Shown piece after piece: positions 11,931 through 12,206 of a DNA stretch of 12,206 nucleotides. Source of the stretch: JAWVEV01 sp033856535 (lineage in GTDB: Bacteria > Actinomycetota > Thermoleophilia > Miltoncostaeales > Miltoncostaeaceae); contig JAWVEV010000085.1 of assembly GCA_033856535.1 (NCBI GenBank), positions 1-12,206 on the forward strand. The letters run 5' to 3'. Each line of letters opens with the position of its first letter. The stretch's first letter is position 1. The notes below the pieces were generated by a model. The model did not search any database and was not told the origin of the DNA. It saw nothing but the letters and a program-made list of their open reading frames with translations. The position numbers and the translations under genes were made by a program.

Positions 11931-12206
11931 TGGAAGTAGGTGTCCTCGTGTCGGTAGGGGGGCGCGCAGGCGCACAGCAGGCGCAGCGGCCCGTCGCCGC
12001 TCGCGCGGATCTGGTGCCAGGCGCCCGGCGGGATCAGGATCGCGTCGCCCGCGGCCACGCCGCGGCGCTCGCCGTCGAGCTCCATCTCGCCCGCGCCCTC
12101 GACCAGGTAGTAGATCTCCTCGCTCTCGAGGTGCCGGTGGCGGACGGTCGCCTCGCCGGCCTCGATGGTGGCCTCGGCCAGGCTCTGGTGGGCCACCGGG
12201 GCGTTG
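11927..12206 (-). CDS. Cupin domain protein, 5' end outside the window
   Basis: This is a single-domain cupin. Motif 1, G-x5-H-x-H-x4-E-x6-G, is complete (GEATVRHRH through EEIYYLVEG), and motif 2, G-x5-P-x-G-x2-H, reads GDAILIPPGAWH, so the metal-binding two His, Glu and third His are all present. A GTG at 12196 could start an 89-residue protein, but the frame stays open to the window edge and reads N-A-P-V-x-H-Q-S-L-A-E, a common internal opening of such cupins. The true start is probably beyond the right edge. The end (YRHEDTYFQ) is usual for the group. The substrate is unknown. Its stop overlaps the mqnD start (GTGA). Confidence 0.85.
   Translation of the reverse strand, partial: NAPVAHQSLAEATIEAGEATVRHRHLESEEIYYLVEGAGEMELDGERRGVAAGDAILIPPGAWHQIRASGDGPLRLLCACAPPYRHEDTYFQ

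Overview
The window is about three-quarters G+C, with dense, short-gapped genes, GTG starts used as readily as ATG, and actinobacterial gene families (an Asp23/AmaP/DUF2273 envelope cluster, a DtxR-type metalloregulator with an SH3-like tail, CBS-containing GuaB, futalosine-route MqnD). My best guess is a high-GC actinobacterium, possibly class Thermoleophilia. This rests on composition and gene content only. No rRNA, tRNA, IS element, CRISPR array or phage gene is visible.

Left part. Bases 1-160 hold a tandem array (75-76 bp period) of nested hairpins directly behind guaB, which is on the minus strand. A small predicted lipoprotein gene diverges from guaB and converges on a minus-strand MarR-MFS efflux operon (3979 to 2229). 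The 312 bp upstream of marR contain its likely promoter with an overlapping palindromic operator, then six copies of a 14-bp dyad, GCGCCA-NN-TGGCGC. Next come pcm (protein isoaspartate methyltransferase) and a nitronate monooxygenase, joined stop-to-start (TGATG). The monooxygenase diverges from a plus-strand glyoxalase-fold (VOC) gene across 56 bp carrying a perfect 14-bp palindrome between two apparently leaderless promoters.

Middle part. A minus-strand Crp/Fnr-type regulator and a plus-strand DtxR/MntR-type regulator diverge across about 200 bp. Downstream of the latter is a five-gene plus-strand operon (8265-10622): Asp23, a proline-rich Asp23-like protein, two tandem AmaP-like two-helix membrane proteins, and a DUF2273 small membrane protein. 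Its last four genes overlap by GTGA, abut or nearly abut. I read it as a membrane-anchored Asp23 scaffold at the cell envelope with duplicated subunits.

Right part. A minus-strand operon enters from beyond the right edge: a cupin (5' end cut off), mqnD (menaquinone by the futalosine route), and a 141-residue protein with six cysteines in a C-x4-C-x2-C-x3-C ... C-x2-C pattern that I cannot assign to a family.

Most genes are ordinary. The parts most worth a second look are the hairpin array behind guaB, the dyad array between pcm and marR, the doubled AmaP/Asp23 operon, and the cysteine-rich partner of mqnD.
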